Positions 1 through 9,693 of a DNA stretch of 64,000 nt are shown piece after piece. The translations under genes and the position numbers were made by a program. The stretch is taken from the NCBI RefSeq assembly GCF_943914685.1, contig NZ_CALUCZ010000009.1, positions 22,146 to 86,145 on the forward strand. The letters run 5' to 3'. The notes beneath the pieces are model-generated. The model was not told where the DNA came from. It searched no databases and worked only from the letters and a program-made list of their open reading frames with translations. The DNA is from an uncultured Mobiluncus sp. GTDB taxonomy: Bacteria > Actinomycetota > Actinomycetes > Actinomycetales > Actinomycetaceae. Numbering within the stretch: position 1 is the stretch's first letter; every line of letters begins with the position of its first letter.

Positions 1-95
1 AGCCCCCCGCCGACACCGCTAAACACACCACGCGCCGGGGACGCGCCGCCATGCCCTCTTGGGACGAAATCTTATTCGGCTCTAAGGCCGACTGA
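1..95 (+). CDS. sepH: SepH septation protein, C-terminal end (partial)
   Basis: Only the last 30 codons are in the window, reading in frame from base 3 to a TGA at 93-95. The translated tail ends in MPSWDEILFGSKAD. A basic stretch followed by (V/M)PSWDEI(L/V)FG is the conserved C-terminal signature of actinobacterial SepH (DUF3071), a partner of FtsZ in cell division. The gene that follows, a phosphodiesterase on the opposite strand, is a common sepH neighbour. The call rests on this short motif alone, since the N-terminal DUF3071 domain lies outside the window. Confidence 0.7.
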   Translation, partial: PPADTAKHTTRRGRAAMPSWDEILFGSKAD

Positions 96-104
96 AATAG
101 GTTT

Positions 105-1280
105 TTAGCTGCAATAATGCAGTATCGGGACGCGCATTTCCACTTCGCTCAAGCCCCCGTGCAGACCTTTCATCTGGAACACCTGTTCTTTAAAAAAGCG
201 CGAGTCTAAGGTTTGGCCTGTCCCCGCAGCGAACACCACCACATCACCCAACAGTTCTGGCCGGCGCACCGGGGTGTCGTTATAGGTGGCAAATAAGGCC
301 TCGGTTTCGCCGCGATTCAACACTTTGGCTTCGGGCAGCAGTGTCTGCAGGCTAACTTGCAGCGCCGCGGCGGCTCCCGGTTTGGCATGGACGTGCAGGA
401 CTCGCCCCTCTCCGCTGGCGTTAGCGATGAAATCGGCCACCACAGTTTTCGCCAAATCCACGGTGACCTCCGGGGACGTGTTCAACATTCCGTGGTCTGC
501 GGTGATGACGACCCTCACCCCAGGTGCCAGGCTATCCAGCATGATTCCGATGGCACGGTCGGCCTTTTCCAGGTTTTTCACCCACTTATCCGACCCCACC
601 CCGTAGCCGTGTCCGGCATGATCGACTTCCGCCATATAGAAATATGTCAGTCCGCCCTGTTTCGACACGTTTGCAGCGTCACGGGCTCGCGCATCCAAGT
701 TTTCCGAAGCCACATATGTGGCGCCCCGCAGGGAAGCTCGCGTCAGTCCGCCGCCGATAAATTTTTTCGGTCCCAACGCAAAAGCCGGAATTTTCGCCGC
801 GTTGAGGCGTTCAAACCAAGTCGGTTCGGTTTGGAATTGCTCTACCTCTCCCGGATAATGCTCGAACGTAATCAAGTTGAATTTCGCCTGCGCTACCGGG
901 TCTATCAGCTGGTAGGACAACATATTGTGCCGTCCGGGAGCCAACCCGGTCAGAGTGGAAGTGATGGCGGCTGCGGTAGTGGAGGGGCACACGCTGCGTC
1001 CGGTCAGAGGTTTTCCAGAGGCTGCAGCAGTTTTCACTAGGGCACGTAAGTTCGGCGCGTGTCCCAAATATTCGTTCAGGTTCCACCACCCCAGTCCGTC
1101 AATCAGCACAAGGACGATTGGGGCGCCGGCGGGGTTGCCCGCCGCATCAGGTTTCACAGGCAGCCCCGGGGGTAAGGAGGGCCAGCCGGCAGCCTCGAAC
1201 TCGCTTTGCAGCAGGGAGTCAAGGCGCAAATCAGGATCGTTTGCGGCCATGATTTCAGTGTGAAAGTCCGTGTCACTCAC
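105..1280 (-). CDS. Alkaline phosphatase-superfamily nucleotide pyrophosphatase/phosphodiesterase
   Basis: About 391 aa. It has the metal-site motifs of the type I phosphodiesterase/nucleotide pyrophosphatase branch: [12 protein letters not shown] near the N-terminus (first metal Asp), [16 protein letters not shown] with the Ser-Thr-Thr nucleophile segment, [15 protein letters not shown] and ITADHGM. No signal peptide or membrane segment is evident, so a cytoplasmic enzyme acting on a phosphodiester or phosphonate-like substrate is likely; the substrate cannot be read. The start is uncertain. A GTG at 1280 sits directly behind GGAGGG (very short spacing), a TTG lies at 1292 and an ATG at 1250. 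It converges on sepH. Confidence 0.8.
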   Translation of the reverse strand: MSDTDFHTEIMAANDPDLRLDSLLQSEFEAAGWPSLPPGLPVKPDAAGNPAGAPIVLVLIDGLGWWNLNEYLGHAPNLRALVKTAAASGKPLTGRSVCPSTTAAAITSTLTGLAPGRHNMLSYQLIDPVAQAKFNLITFEHYPGEVEQFQTEPTWFERLNAAKIPAFALGPKKFIGGGLTRASLRGATYVASENLDARARDAANVSKQGGLTYFYMAEVDHAGHGYGVGSDKWVKNLEKADRAIGIMLDSLAPGVRVVITADHGMLNTSPEVTVDLAKTVVADFIANASGEGRVLHVHAKPGAAAALQVSLQTLLPEAKVLNRGETEALFATYNDTPVRRPELLGDVVVFAAGTGQTLDSRFFKEQVFQMKGLHGGLSEVEMRVPILHYCS

Positions 1281-1357
1281 CCCTCCATTCAATCATTTCC
1301 GTCCCCGTCGGTGTGGCAAGCGGCATAAGTGCGGGAAAATTCGTAAGAATTGGTGTC

Positions 1358-3904
1358 ATGTCTGACTCCTCCCTCGAACACATCCAAGACATCGATATTA
1401 ACGAGGAAATGGAGCACTCGTTCCTGGAATACGCCTATTCAGTCATTCATGCGCGCGCCCTGCCCGACGCGAAAGACGGGCTGAAACCGGTCCAGCGCCG
1501 CATTCTGTTCCAGATGAAACAAATGGGGCTGACCCCGGATAAAGGGCACGTAAAGTCGCAACGCGTCGTGGGAGACGTGATGGGGAAACTGCACCCGCAT
1601 GGGGATTCGGCTATTTACGATGCCCTGGTGCGTCTGGCGCAACCTTTCACCATGCGTGTCCCGCTTATCGATGGTCACGGCAACTTTGGCTCGCTAGATG
1701 ACGGCCCCGCTGCGGCGCGCTACACCGAGGCTCGACTGGCTCCCGCCGCCCTGGCGCTGGTGGACGACTTGGACGAGGACGTCGTCGACTTTGTGCCGAA
1801 CTATGACAATCAGCTGACCCAACCCGCGGTACTCCCCGCCGCTTTCCCGAACCTGCTGGTCAACGGCGCGAACGGGATCGCGGTAGGCATGGCCACCAAC
1901 ATTCCACCCCACAATGTGGGCGAAACCATCAACGCTGCAATCTACCTGCTGGATCACCCGCAAGCCGATACCGCGGAACTCATGAAGTACTGCCCTGGCC
2001 CGGACCTTCCCGGCGGTGGAATTATTGTGGGCTTGGACGGAATCCGCGAAGCCTACGAAACCGGGAGAGGAATTTTCACCACTCGTGCCCGGGCCACAAT
2101 CGAGCAGGTCACGGCCCGCAAGCGCGGCATTGTCATTACCGAACTGCCTTACCAGGTCGGTCCCGAAAGGGTTGCTGAAAAGCTGAAAGAAACTGTCAGC
2201 TCTGGAAAGGTCAAAGGCGTTTCGGGCTGGCAGGATTTGTCTGACCGGACTCACGGAATGCGCCTGGTGGTCGAGGTTAAGAACGGTTTTCATCCCGAAG
2301 CTGTACTGGCTTCGCTGTACAAATACACTCCCCTGCAGGAATCTTTCGGCATTAATACGGTAGCCCTGGTCGATGGCCAACCACGCACGTTGGGTCTGAA
2401 AGCCGCGCTGCAGGTGTTCGTCGACCACCGTGTTGAGGTCACGCGGCGACGCAGCGAATTCCGCCTGAAAAAAAAGCAAGAACGCCTGCATCTGGTCGAT
2501 GGGTTGCTCATTGCCGTGCTGAACTTGGACGAAGTCATCGAGGTCATTCGGACCTCCGATGATTCCGCCGCGGCCCGCCAACGTTTGATGGCGGTGTTCG
2601 ATTTGTCCGAAGCCCAGGCGGAGTTCATTTTGGAGCTGCGATTGCGCCGTTTGACCAAGTTTTCTCGGCTGGAACTGGAGGCCGAGGCTGACGAACTGCG
2701 GCAAGCGATTGCCGAGCTGGAACAGATTTTGGCGTCCACGGAAAAACTGCATGACGTGGTGCGAACCGATTTGCGTCAGACCGCGGCAAAACTGTCTACA
2801 CCGCGGCGTACCGTGTTGATGGAAGAGGACGGTTCGGCCGTGGCGGCTTCAGAAGACGCCGCGCTGCCGGTTTTGGGGGCGATGACGGTTACAGATGTGC
2901 CCTTGGAGGTTCCCGATGTGCCGTGCCGGATTGTCCTGGGTGCCGACGGGCGGGCTATCCGTTTGGCGCATACCGGTCCCGTGACGCGCTTAGACGGTTT
3001 CAACAGTACGGTCGCTGGCTCTATCTTGACCCATACGCGAGGGTCTTTCGGGGTCGTCACCTCATCGGGTTTTGTGGTGCGACTGGACGTGTTGAATCTT
3101 CCTCCGGGGGAAAGGTCCCCACTGGCGAGCTCTGCCAGCTCCGGTGTCGCCGGGTCCACAGATTCGACCGAGACAGCGAGTGCCGCGGCCAACGTTGCAC
3201 AGAGCCTCGCGGAAAGCGCGCCCCCCTGGTCTTTTGACGGCGCCCCACAGCTGTCCGCCGCAGCCCGATTGGAGAACGGAGAAACCGTGGTCGGTATCCT
3301 CACTTTGGATAAAGACGAAACGGTTGGAATGGTGACGGAACAAGGTATCGTGAAACGAATGCGGCCGGACTATCCCAGCACGCAAGACCGGTTCAGTATC
3401 ATCAATCTGGAGGGCACTGACCAGCTGGTTTACGCCGGAGCTTGCCCGGACGAGGCCCAAATCGTGATGATTTCAACGGACGCCCAGTTGCTGCGCACCC
3501 CGGCACATAAAGTTCGTCCCCAAGGGCGCAACGCGGGCGGAGTCGCGGGCATGAGCCTGAAAGAACACACGCAGGTCATTGCCGGGGCTATCGTTCCTGA
3601 TGAGCTGGTCGCGGCCACCACCGTGGCTACCGTTGCCGCCATTATGAACGCCATGCCCGGAGCAAACCAAAGTTCCATTAAGCTCACGCCTTTGGATCGC
3701 TATCCCATCAAGGGCCGGGGCGCACAAGGGGTGCGCGTGCAGCGTTTCCTCAAGGGCGAGTACGCGCTCGATATGGCTTTTGTCGGTCCGGATCCGATTC
3801 ATGCCGTAGACGCCAAAGGCAAGCCGGTCAAACTGCCGGAACTGGACGAACGTCGGGACGGTTCCGGCGCGAACTTAAAATCTAACATCGCTTATTTTGG
3901 TTGA
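1358..3904 (+). CDS. parC: DNA topoisomerase IV subunit A (ParC/GyrA family)
   Basis: About 848 aa from the ATG at 1358. The N-terminal breakage-reunion domain is clear: [16 protein letters not shown], the quinolone-determining segment [17 protein letters not shown] (Ser84, Asp88) and the catalytic Tyr122 in AARYTEARL. The C-terminal part (about 530-848) is a degenerate beta-propeller with repeats such as [10 protein letters not shown] and [12 protein letters not shown]. With ParE encoded 1.3 kb away on the other strand it would form the A2B2 decatenase. An Ala/Ser-rich insert at about residues 590-630 interrupts the propeller. Assignment to topo IV rather than gyrase rests on pairing with the nearby parE and is family-level inference. 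Confidence 0.88.
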   Translation: MSDSSLEHIQDIDINEEMEHSFLEYAYSVIHARALPDAKDGLKPVQRRILFQMKQMGLTPDKGHVKSQRVVGDVMGKLHPHGDSAIYDALVRLAQPFTMRVPLIDGHGNFGSLDDGPAAARYTEARLAPAALALVDDLDEDVVDFVPNYDNQLTQPAVLPAAFPNLLVNGANGIAVGMATNIPPHNVGETINAAIYLLDHPQADTAELMKYCPGPDLPGGGIIVGLDGIREAYETGRGIFTTRARATIEQVTARKRGIVITELPYQVGPERVAEKLKETVSSGKVKGVSGWQDLSDRTHGMRLVVEVKNGFHPEAVLASLYKYTPLQESFGINTVALVDGQPRTLGLKAALQVFVDHRVEVTRRRSEFRLKKKQERLHLVDGLLIAVLNLDEVIEVIRTSDDSAAARQRLMAVFDLSEAQAEFILELRLRRLTKFSRLELEAEADELRQAIAELEQILASTEKLHDVVRTDLRQTAAKLSTPRRTVLMEEDGSAVAASEDAALPVLGAMTVTDVPLEVPDVPCRIVLGADGRAIRLAHTGPVTRLDGFNSTVAGSILTHTRGSFGVVTSSGFVVRLDVLNLPPGERSPLASSASSGVAGSTDSTETASAAANVAQSLAESAPPWSFDGAPQLSAAARLENGETVVGILTLDKDETVGMVTEQGIVKRMRPDYPSTQDRFSIINLEGTDQLVYAGACPDEAQIVMISTDAQLLRTPAHKVRPQGRNAGGVAGMSLKEHTQVIAGAIVPDELVAATTVATVAAIMNAMPGANQSSIKLTPLDRYPIKGRGAQGVRVQRFLKGEYALDMAFVGPDPIHAVDAKGKPVKLPELDERRDGSGANLKSNIAYFG

Positions 3905-3927
3905 TACCGGATTTTAATATATTTTCT

Positions 3928-3954
3928 TTTCGGCCTAGCAGGAACGTGCCGAAA
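3928..3954. terminator. Possible bidirectional hairpin between converging genes
   Basis: A 7-bp inverted repeat (TTTCGGC at 3928-3934 and GCCGAAA at 3948-3954) with a 13-nt loop lies between the converging ends of parC and the acetyltransferase gene. There is no clear U tract on either strand, so this is a weak terminator call. Confidence 0.35.
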
Positions 3955-3990
3955 GTGAAACGATACGCTCGCGGCGGGGCTTGGGGAGCC

Positions 3991-5073
3991 CTACGCCCGG
4001 TTTCTCTCTCTTTTTCGGGTCGGCAGCGCGGCGGCTGACTGACGGTTCATCTGAGCGACTTCCTCACGCAAAACTGAGGGGTCCACGGGCTGCTGCGCCT
4101 CGGCAGGCAGATTCACCACCCACTCGGTCGAGCCTCCCGTAACTTCATACCCGAAATCGGTATAAAGTTTCGCGACTTCGGTGGGATTTTCCTGATCCAA
4201 TCCTACCGCCGCGTACTGCATTCCGGATTCCTGGTAAGCCGCAATGGCGTGGGAAAGCAAGGCCGCGGCGACTTGTGTTTCCGCATAATCGGGCAGGACC
4301 CCCAGGATTTCGGTATAACCTTGGGTGAACCCCATCGCCTCCCAATCCTGCTCGTAGCGAGCGGATAGCAGATAACCGGCGACCTCGGCGACATCACTGG
4401 ATTTATCCAGGGCGATAAAAGACCATTCGGGAGCAAAGAAAGGCCGGTTCGACTGCCAAGTCTGCAAATCCTGAGCGGGAGCTCCTGCCGCCAGAGCCAT
4501 CAGCTCGTTATGAGCCCGACGCACATGGTCGTCGAAATCCGGGGACCAAGGGATAATTTCCAGATACTGACCGGGGGCCACCAGCTCTCCCGGAGCTGCT
4601 AAATCTCGACGCAGTTCCAGGTAAGTATGGGCGGACTCAAAACCGCTGGCTCGCAATTGCGGCTCGGCGTCACTCGCTGCTTGATCCACGAAACACACAA
4701 TCTGGGCAGGTCGGGGCTTGTCTGCCAGCATGGCGTGAGCGGTTTGAACTTCCCATTGAAAGATGATGGAACCGACCCCGCGGTTACGCCAACTCGCCTC
4801 CACACCCCCGGAACAGATGGCTTGGACTCCGTCGGTTTCCTCGATACGCACGATGGCGTAGGCGACCATTCGCGAGTCCTGGTCCCACGCGCTTAGGCCG
4901 CAAAAATCAGATTGAAAAATCGATTCAACTTCTGCCTGCGAAGTGCGGTAGGGCGGATTGTCGATACGTTCCATCTCAACGATGAGCCGCATCAGGTCCG
5001 GCTTATGCGTTATTTCCAGCGGTTTCCAGGTAATGCCTGGAGCAGCGGCTGGGGACGCAAAAAGTTGAGCCAA
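3991..5073 (-). CDS. Tandem GNAT-fold N-acetyltransferase
   Basis: 360 aa. The first half (about 15-170) has a GNAT core with an acetyl-CoA loop-like segment SWRNRGVGSIIFQWEV. The second half (about 175-335) repeats the fold with QVAAALLSHAIAAYQESG and the final-strand pattern LYTDFGYEVTGGSTEWV. Two-domain GNATs of this size are frequent in actinobacteria (mycothiol synthase MshD is one example), but the residues seen do not allow a substrate call. Translation probably begins at the TTG at 5073, which has GAGGG six bases upstream. It lies downstream of parE on the same strand, separated by a strong hairpin. Confidence 0.75.
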   Translation of the reverse strand: MAQLFASPAAAPGITWKPLEITHKPDLMRLIVEMERIDNPPYRTSQAEVESIFQSDFCGLSAWDQDSRMVAYAIVRIEETDGVQAICSGGVEASWRNRGVGSIIFQWEVQTAHAMLADKPRPAQIVCFVDQAASDAEPQLRASGFESAHTYLELRRDLAAPGELVAPGQYLEIIPWSPDFDDHVRRAHNELMALAAGAPAQDLQTWQSNRPFFAPEWSFIALDKSSDVAEVAGYLLSARYEQDWEAMGFTQGYTEILGVLPDYAETQVAAALLSHAIAAYQESGMQYAAVGLDQENPTEVAKLYTDFGYEVTGGSTEWVVNLPAEAQQPVDPSVLREEVAQMNRQSAAALPTRKRERNRA

Positions 5074-5114
5074 ATCTTTCCCTCGCTTGTTAGGAGCCGT
5101 TGTGTGACCTTGGT

Positions 5115-5140
5115 TGATGTCCGGTGGAACTCGGACATCA
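5115..5140 (-). terminator. Hairpin after parE
   Basis: A perfect 9-bp stem (TGATGTCCG at 5115-5123 and CGGACATCA at 5132-5140) with an 8-nt loop lies between the parE stop and the acetyltransferase start. No U tract follows, so it may be a weak terminator or a processing site. Confidence 0.5.
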
Positions 5141-5161
5141 CCCGGAGCTTATCTGACGATT

Positions 5162-7273
5162 CTAGGCGTCAATCATCTCGGCGTCCAACTTAGAGGCTCC
5201 CTCGATGATGAATTCCCGCCGCGGCGGCACCGCCGAACCCATCAACAGCTCAAAGACTTCTTCCGCCCGGTTGACGGCGGCTTCATCGCTCAGACGGATT
5301 CTCCGCAGCGTGCGGTGGCGCGGATCCATGGTCGTTTCCGCCAGCTGGTCGGCGTCCATTTCGCCCAAGCCCTTGTAGCGCTGGATTGGTTCCTTATAGG
5401 TTCGCCCGGTGCGTTCCAGTTTCCCCAGTTCCTTATGGAGCTGGTCCTCGGAATAGGTGTAGCGGAACTCGCCCGGCGTCTTGCCTTTCGCGTTGACCTG
5501 AATCCGGTGCAGCGGCGGAACGGCCGCAAAAACCCGGCCTGCAGCAATCATGGGCCGCATATAGCGGAAGAACAGGGTCAACAGCAGCGTGCGGATATGT
5601 GCCCCGTCCACGTCAGCGTCCGTCATCATGATGACTTTGCCGTACCGGGCTTGTGAAATGTCGAAAGTCCGCCCCGACCCGGCCCCAAGCACCTGGATAA
5701 TCGCCGCGCATTCCGCGTTAGCGAGCATTTGGGCGGTTCCGGTCTTTTGCACGTTGAGGATTTTGCCGCGAATCGGGAACAGGGCTTGGAATTCGGAGTT
5801 CCGGGCGGCTTTCGCGGTGCCGAGCGCGGAATCGCCCTCCACGATAAACAGCTCGGATTTCTCGACGTCGTCACTGCGGCAATCCACAAGTTTCGTCGGG
5901 AGAGTCGAGGTTTCTAGCGCGTTTTTCCGCCGCGTAATCTCTTTGGACAGCCGGGCGGACAGGCGCGAACGCATCTCGGCCACGATTTTGTCCAGAAGTG
6001 CAGAAACTTGGTTTTTGTCCTCGCGTTTCCGGGAGTTCAGCTTCGCTTCGAGGCTCTCAATCACGACTTTGGTCACGATTGGCTTGACTTTGGCGCTACC
6101 CAGGGCTTCTTTCGTTTGTCCCTCAAATTCGGGTTCGGGCAGGCGCACCGTGATGACGGCGGTCATGCCCGCCAGAATGTCCTCTTTCTCGATTTTCGAT
6201 TCTTTAGCGCCAAGCTTTAGGCGCCGCGAGTTGGCTTGAATTGCCGCGCGCAAGGTTTTCACCAGTCCCGCCTCGAAGCCGGCCAGGTGCGTGCCGCCGA
6301 CCGGGGTCTCGATAATGTTCACGTAGCTTTGTTCCACCGTGTCGTAGCCCACTCCCCAGCGCAACGCCACGTCAACCTCGCAAGTACGCTCCATCTCTTT
6401 GGGTTCCAGGTGCCCCGTCTTTTGGTTCGGAACTTGCACGATTTCCGTAAAAGTGCCGCTCCCCTGCAACTGCCAGGTGTCGGTGATGGCCCGGTCGGGC
6501 GCGAGATAGTCCACAAAGTCGACCGTACCGCCCTTGTGCAAGAACGTGTCGGTGAGGGTTTCCTCCCCGCGCAGGTCGGTGACGGTGATGGATAATCCGG
6601 GAACCAGGAACGACGTTTTGCGCGCCCGGTTGGACAGGTCCTCGTAACTGAAGTCAACGTCCTTGGGGAAAATCTGAAAATCCGCCCAGAACCGGACCCG
6701 CGTCCCGGTGGTACCTTTCTTAACCTTGCCGAGTTTCGTCAGCTTTGAGGAGTGCTCGAAAGGTTGGAAAGCATTGTTGGGGTTCAGTTCCTCCGTATCG
6801 CTAAACACCCCGGGTTCACCCCGGCGAAACTGAAGTCCGTGGGTGACTCCGCCCCGGTCTACCGCCACGTCCATACGGGCCGACAGGGCGTTGACCACCG
6901 AGGCTCCCACCCCGTGCAGGCCTCCCGCGACCTTGTACAGCCCGGCATCGAATTTGCCGCCCGCGTGCAGTTTTGTGTACACGACTTCCACACCGCTCAA
7001 GCCCGTGCCGGGCACTTCGTCTATCGGCACCCCGCGTCCGTTGTCGCGCACTTCCGCCGAGTGATCGGGATAAAGCACGACTTCGATGTGGTCGCAAAAC
7101 CCCGCCAGAGCCTCATCAACCGAGTTGTCGATGATTTCCCACAGGCAGTGCATGAGTCCGCGCCTATCGGTCGAGCCGATATACATAGCGGGGCGCTTGC
7201 GCACTGCCTCCAGCCCCTCCAAGACGGAAAGGTGGTGGGCGGAGTAATCAGAGACATCTTTTGCTGTAACCAC
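5162..7273 (-). CDS. parE: DNA topoisomerase IV subunit B (ParE/GyrB family)
   Basis: 703 aa. The GHKL ATPase domain shows RPAMYIGSTDRRGL, WEIIDNSVDEALAG, the DNGRGVPID loop and the GGLHGVGASVVNALS ATP lid. The transducer domain is followed by the TOPRIM domain with IVEGDSALGTAK and the metal-binding DADVDGAHI. The C-terminus ends in RYKGLGEMDADQL and MGSAVPPRREFI. Start is the GTG at 7273: there is no ribosome binding site, but TAGGAT lies 7 nt upstream, consistent with a leaderless transcript. It supplies the ATPase subunit that pairs with ParC. Confidence 0.9.
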   Translation of the reverse strand: MVTAKDVSDYSAHHLSVLEGLEAVRKRPAMYIGSTDRRGLMHCLWEIIDNSVDEALAGFCDHIEVVLYPDHSAEVRDNGRGVPIDEVPGTGLSGVEVVYTKLHAGGKFDAGLYKVAGGLHGVGASVVNALSARMDVAVDRGGVTHGLQFRRGEPGVFSDTEELNPNNAFQPFEHSSKLTKLGKVKKGTTGTRVRFWADFQIFPKDVDFSYEDLSNRARKTSFLVPGLSITVTDLRGEETLTDTFLHKGGTVDFVDYLAPDRAITDTWQLQGSGTFTEIVQVPNQKTGHLEPKEMERTCEVDVALRWGVGYDTVEQSYVNIIETPVGGTHLAGFEAGLVKTLRAAIQANSRRLKLGAKESKIEKEDILAGMTAVITVRLPEPEFEGQTKEALGSAKVKPIVTKVVIESLEAKLNSRKREDKNQVSALLDKIVAEMRSRLSARLSKEITRRKNALETSTLPTKLVDCRSDDVEKSELFIVEGDSALGTAKAARNSEFQALFPIRGKILNVQKTGTAQMLANAECAAIIQVLGAGSGRTFDISQARYGKVIMMTDADVDGAHIRTLLLTLFFRYMRPMIAAGRVFAAVPPLHRIQVNAKGKTPGEFRYTYSEDQLHKELGKLERTGRTYKEPIQRYKGLGEMDADQLAETTMDPRHRTLRRIRLSDEAAVNRAEEVFELLMGSAVPPRREFIIEGASKLDAEMIDA

Positions 7274-7280
7274 GGGCTAT

Positions 7281-7286
7281 ATCCTA
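7281..7286 (-). promoter_or_regulatory. -10 element for leaderless parE mRNA
   Basis: TAGGAT on the minus strand, 7 nt from the GTG start, with no Shine-Dalgarno between. Confidence 0.55.
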
Positions 7287-7439
7287 TGCGTAGCGGCGCC
7301 GCGGTTCAGGTCGCCTTGCCGAGCAACCCGCTTTTTGTCCCCCGTGCCCTCAGTTTTCGCTCTGTGTGGCCCCGGTAAACCACTGGTAGACTAAAAGGCC
7401 GATAACACATGAAAACCCACGACACAGGAGGAGTCACCT

Positions 7440-7886
7440 TTGGAGCTGAAGGTTAAGACTTTTGCGCAGCTTAGCAACACGGAACTGTATGCGATTTTGA
7501 AACTGAGGGTTGATGTTTTCGTGGTCGAACAGGCTTGCCCCTACCCGGAAGTTGATGGGCGTGATGAGGATTCTCTGCACGTGTGGCTGGAAGAGGAAGG
7601 CGAGATTCTGGCTTACCTGCGCGTCTTGGACCGCGGCGTGGAGAGCGAATATGTCGCAATCGGCCGCGTCATTGCCGCGCGCCGCCGCCAGGGCTTGGGT
7701 TCTGAAATCATGAAAGCAGGAATACGTGTGGCTCAAGAGCGTTTCCACGCTGAGGCCATCTATCTGGAGGGACAGGTCTATGCCCAGGGGTTCTATGAAA
7801 GCCTCGGGTTCCGCCAGATTTCCGAACCCTACTTGGAGGACAATATCCCCCATATCAAGATGTTGCGCGAGTCTGACCCGAGCTAA
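7440..7886 (+). CDS. ElaA-like GNAT acetyltransferase
   Basis: 148 aa. The N-terminal signature LYAILKLRVDVFVVEQACPY followed by DGRDEDSLHVW is typical of the ElaA family. The acetyl-CoA binding motif is RRRQGLGSEIMKAGI, and the C-terminus has the GQVYAQGFYESLGFRQISEPYL pattern in shortened form (YAQGFYESLGFR, then EPYLEDNIPHIKM). The start is a TTG at 7440 with a strong AGGAGG about 8 nt upstream. ElaA proteins are predicted acetyltransferases of unsettled substrate. The gene stands alone and is followed by a large palindromic hairpin. Confidence 0.85.
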   Translation: MELKVKTFAQLSNTELYAILKLRVDVFVVEQACPYPEVDGRDEDSLHVWLEEEGEILAYLRVLDRGVESEYVAIGRVIAARRRQGLGSEIMKAGIRVAQERFHAEAIYLEGQVYAQGFYESLGFRQISEPYLEDNIPHIKMLRESDPS

Positions 7887-7990
7887 ACGCCGCCCGCACC
7901 GGCTGGCACCGCACCGAAGACCGCGCGGAGATTTTGTTTAGCGCTGCTGGGCTCCGGGCAGTAATTCGAGCGCTAATTTGGGCATAAGTT

Positions 7991-8022
7991 GGGGGGTGTC
8001 TGCCGTGCGGCAGACACCCCCC
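7991..8022. terminator. 32-base perfect palindrome, likely bidirectional terminator
   Basis: Two 15-base arms beginning with six G and ending with six C are perfectly complementary around a central TG. It lies between the elaA stop and the end of the converging surface-protein gene, the position of a terminator for both, although no U tract follows. Confidence 0.6.
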
Positions 8023-8024
8023 AT

Positions 8025-8052
8025 ATGGTCAGTAATGCGAGTTTCTGACCAT
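8025..8052 (-). terminator. Second hairpin downstream of surface-protein gene
   Basis: ATGGTCAG (8025-8032) and CTGACCAT (8045-8052) form an 8-bp stem with a 12-nt loop 19 bases past the stop of the minus-strand gene. Together with the adjacent palindrome it forms a double hairpin. Confidence 0.4.
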
Positions 8053-8071
8053 CAGCCAGTTTCAGATGCGG

Positions 8072-9622
8072 CTAAGCTATAGCAGTCCACCAATGTGGAT
8101 TACTTTCGGTCGAGTCCTCACCGTCCCAATAGAAACACTTTAAATCTAAACTAGTTGCGTCAACGGCACAGGAATAGGCTATACCAGGAACACCTCCTCC
8201 TTCGAAGCGTTTTCCGTAGGGGAATGGTTTGGCCCATTCGGGGTGCTCAGCACCAGGACGGCACTGGGAAAGATAAAGAGCTCTAAAAGGCTCTGCATTC
8301 TTGTTGGGTTTGGCTGCAAGGAACGTTCCAAAACCGTAAATAGCCGTAGGATCCGTCATGTCACCGTAATCTCGGTAATTCGGATCGGTGAACCAGCGTT
8401 GCGCGTCGCTCAAATCCTTAAAAAACCACCCAGGATACTTTTCTAGGTAACCTTGCGGTGTCGTGGCAGTGTAAGGTTCGGCTTTAAAAACCATCGGCAT
8501 CCCAATTGCATCGTAGAAAATACGGAATTCGTCTCCAGAATCTCCAAGGCAGTACGAATACGAAGCAGCGATATCGATGTTATTCGGTAAGTGCTCGGGT
8601 TCCCCTGCTAATGGGTAGTTGGCGCGCATTTCTGCGAGGGTCATGTCTACCAATGGTTTCTTGGGGATTATGCCGGTGGTGGCGGCTTGTACGGTGGTGT
8701 CGGGCATGACGCCGGTTCCGCCGATAATCATGAGTTTGCTGGCACCTAGGGCGTCAGCTTTCGCTTTCACACCCTCCCCATTAGCTGGGCTCAACAGGAT
8801 AACTCCGTCTTTGGCGGCACCAGCAACCATCGCGTCTTTCAACGCCGTACCCGACGCCAAGTACACCACACTGCCGGACTTTTGAGCTTTCGCATATTTA
8901 GCGATAGTGAACGCGGTCTCATAACGGTTAGACCCCGCCAAGCGAGCTACCTGTTTACCACCAGCAGCCATGTTGAGAATGGAATCCGGCACAACAGCCG
9001 TGCCGCCCAAAGCAGTAACCTTACCGGCTTTCAGTTCGGAGACGACCCCGGGCAAGGCTGCCGCCGACGCATCATTCGTAAACGTCAAAATCGGGCCATC
9101 ACGCAGTACGCTAGCCGCGACCGCGTCAGGAGAACCCGAACCCACATTCTTGGTGATGTAAACATTCTTCGGGGTGCCGTTAACTTTCACCCACTGTTTC
9201 GCGATAGCAACCGCCGTAGCATTACGATCAGCCCCCGCCAAACGAACCACTTCCGCGCCTTGTCCCTTCGCTTGGTCCTCGATAGCCTGAGGCACCGCAC
9301 CCACGCCACCAAGCAACACAATCTTGCCGGGTTTCACCCCACCCAGATTCAAACTCTTACCATCAGTCAACACCACCGGGCCGTCCCCGATAGTCGCCGC
9401 GGGCAGCGCATCCACCGGGTTACGATTAGACGCCACATACACCACCGGCCACGTGGTCCCCCAAGTGTGCTTCGCCACTGCTAGGGACGTCTCCACCCCA
9501 GACGGGCCAGCCAAACGCTCATGCGCCAACTCACCAGCCACCGCCGGTGCTACCGACACACCAGCCAAACCAAGCATGGAACCAGCCGCAACCAGCCCCA
9601 CCAACCATCTCTTCACACCCAT
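8072..9622 (-). CDS. Secreted surface protein with three cell-wall-binding repeats (CW_binding_2) and unique C-terminal module
   Basis: 516 aa from the ATG at 9622, which has AGGAG seven bases upstream. An N-terminal signal peptide (KRW, hydrophobic VGLVAAGSMLGLAGVSV, then an AVAGE-type cleavage region) is followed by three CW_binding_2 (PF04122-type) repeats at roughly residues 35-130, 130-225 and 225-320. Each contains the R(L/A)G(S/A)xRxxTA and GGxxxVP patterns, such as RLAGADRNATAVAIAK, RLAGSNRYETAFTIAKYA and IIGGTGVMPD. The last ~190 residues are unrelated to the repeats, contain four Cys and many aromatics (AEHPEWAKPFPYGKRF, CFYWDGEDSTES), and I do not recognise them. The repeats would anchor the protein non-covalently to the wall and display the C-terminal module. 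The base composition of the 3' third looks more AT-rich than the repeats, suggesting a joined module. A 19-base G tract sits just upstream. Confidence 0.85.
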   Translation of the reverse strand: MGVKRWLVGLVAAGSMLGLAGVSVAPAVAGELAHERLAGPSGVETSLAVAKHTWGTTWPVVYVASNRNPVDALPAATIGDGPVVLTDGKSLNLGGVKPGKIVLLGGVGAVPQAIEDQAKGQGAEVVRLAGADRNATAVAIAKQWVKVNGTPKNVYITKNVGSGSPDAVAASVLRDGPILTFTNDASAAALPGVVSELKAGKVTALGGTAVVPDSILNMAAGGKQVARLAGSNRYETAFTIAKYAKAQKSGSVVYLASGTALKDAMVAGAAKDGVILLSPANGEGVKAKADALGASKLMIIGGTGVMPDTTVQAATTGIIPKKPLVDMTLAEMRANYPLAGEPEHLPNNIDIAASYSYCLGDSGDEFRIFYDAIGMPMVFKAEPYTATTPQGYLEKYPGWFFKDLSDAQRWFTDPNYRDYGDMTDPTAIYGFGTFLAAKPNKNAEPFRALYLSQCRPGAEHPEWAKPFPYGKRFEGGGVPGIAYSCAVDATSLDLKCFYWDGEDSTESNPHWWTAIA

Positions 9623-9661
9623 AATCAAACTCCTAACGTTAGAAACAACCTGGGTAACAAA

Positions 9662-9693
9662 ATGCTAAAAAATACCCCCCCCCCCCCCCCCCC
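9662..9693 (-). promoter_or_regulatory. Probable phase-variable promoter with 19-base G tract
   Basis: On the minus strand a run of 19 G (plus-strand C at 9675-9693) is followed directly by TATTTT (9669-9674) and TAGCAT (9662-9667), either of which could be the -10 of the surface-protein gene. The tract would therefore lie in the -35/-10 spacer or over the -35. No convincing -35 hexamer was found. Slippage in the tract would alter promoter spacing. Confidence 0.5.
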
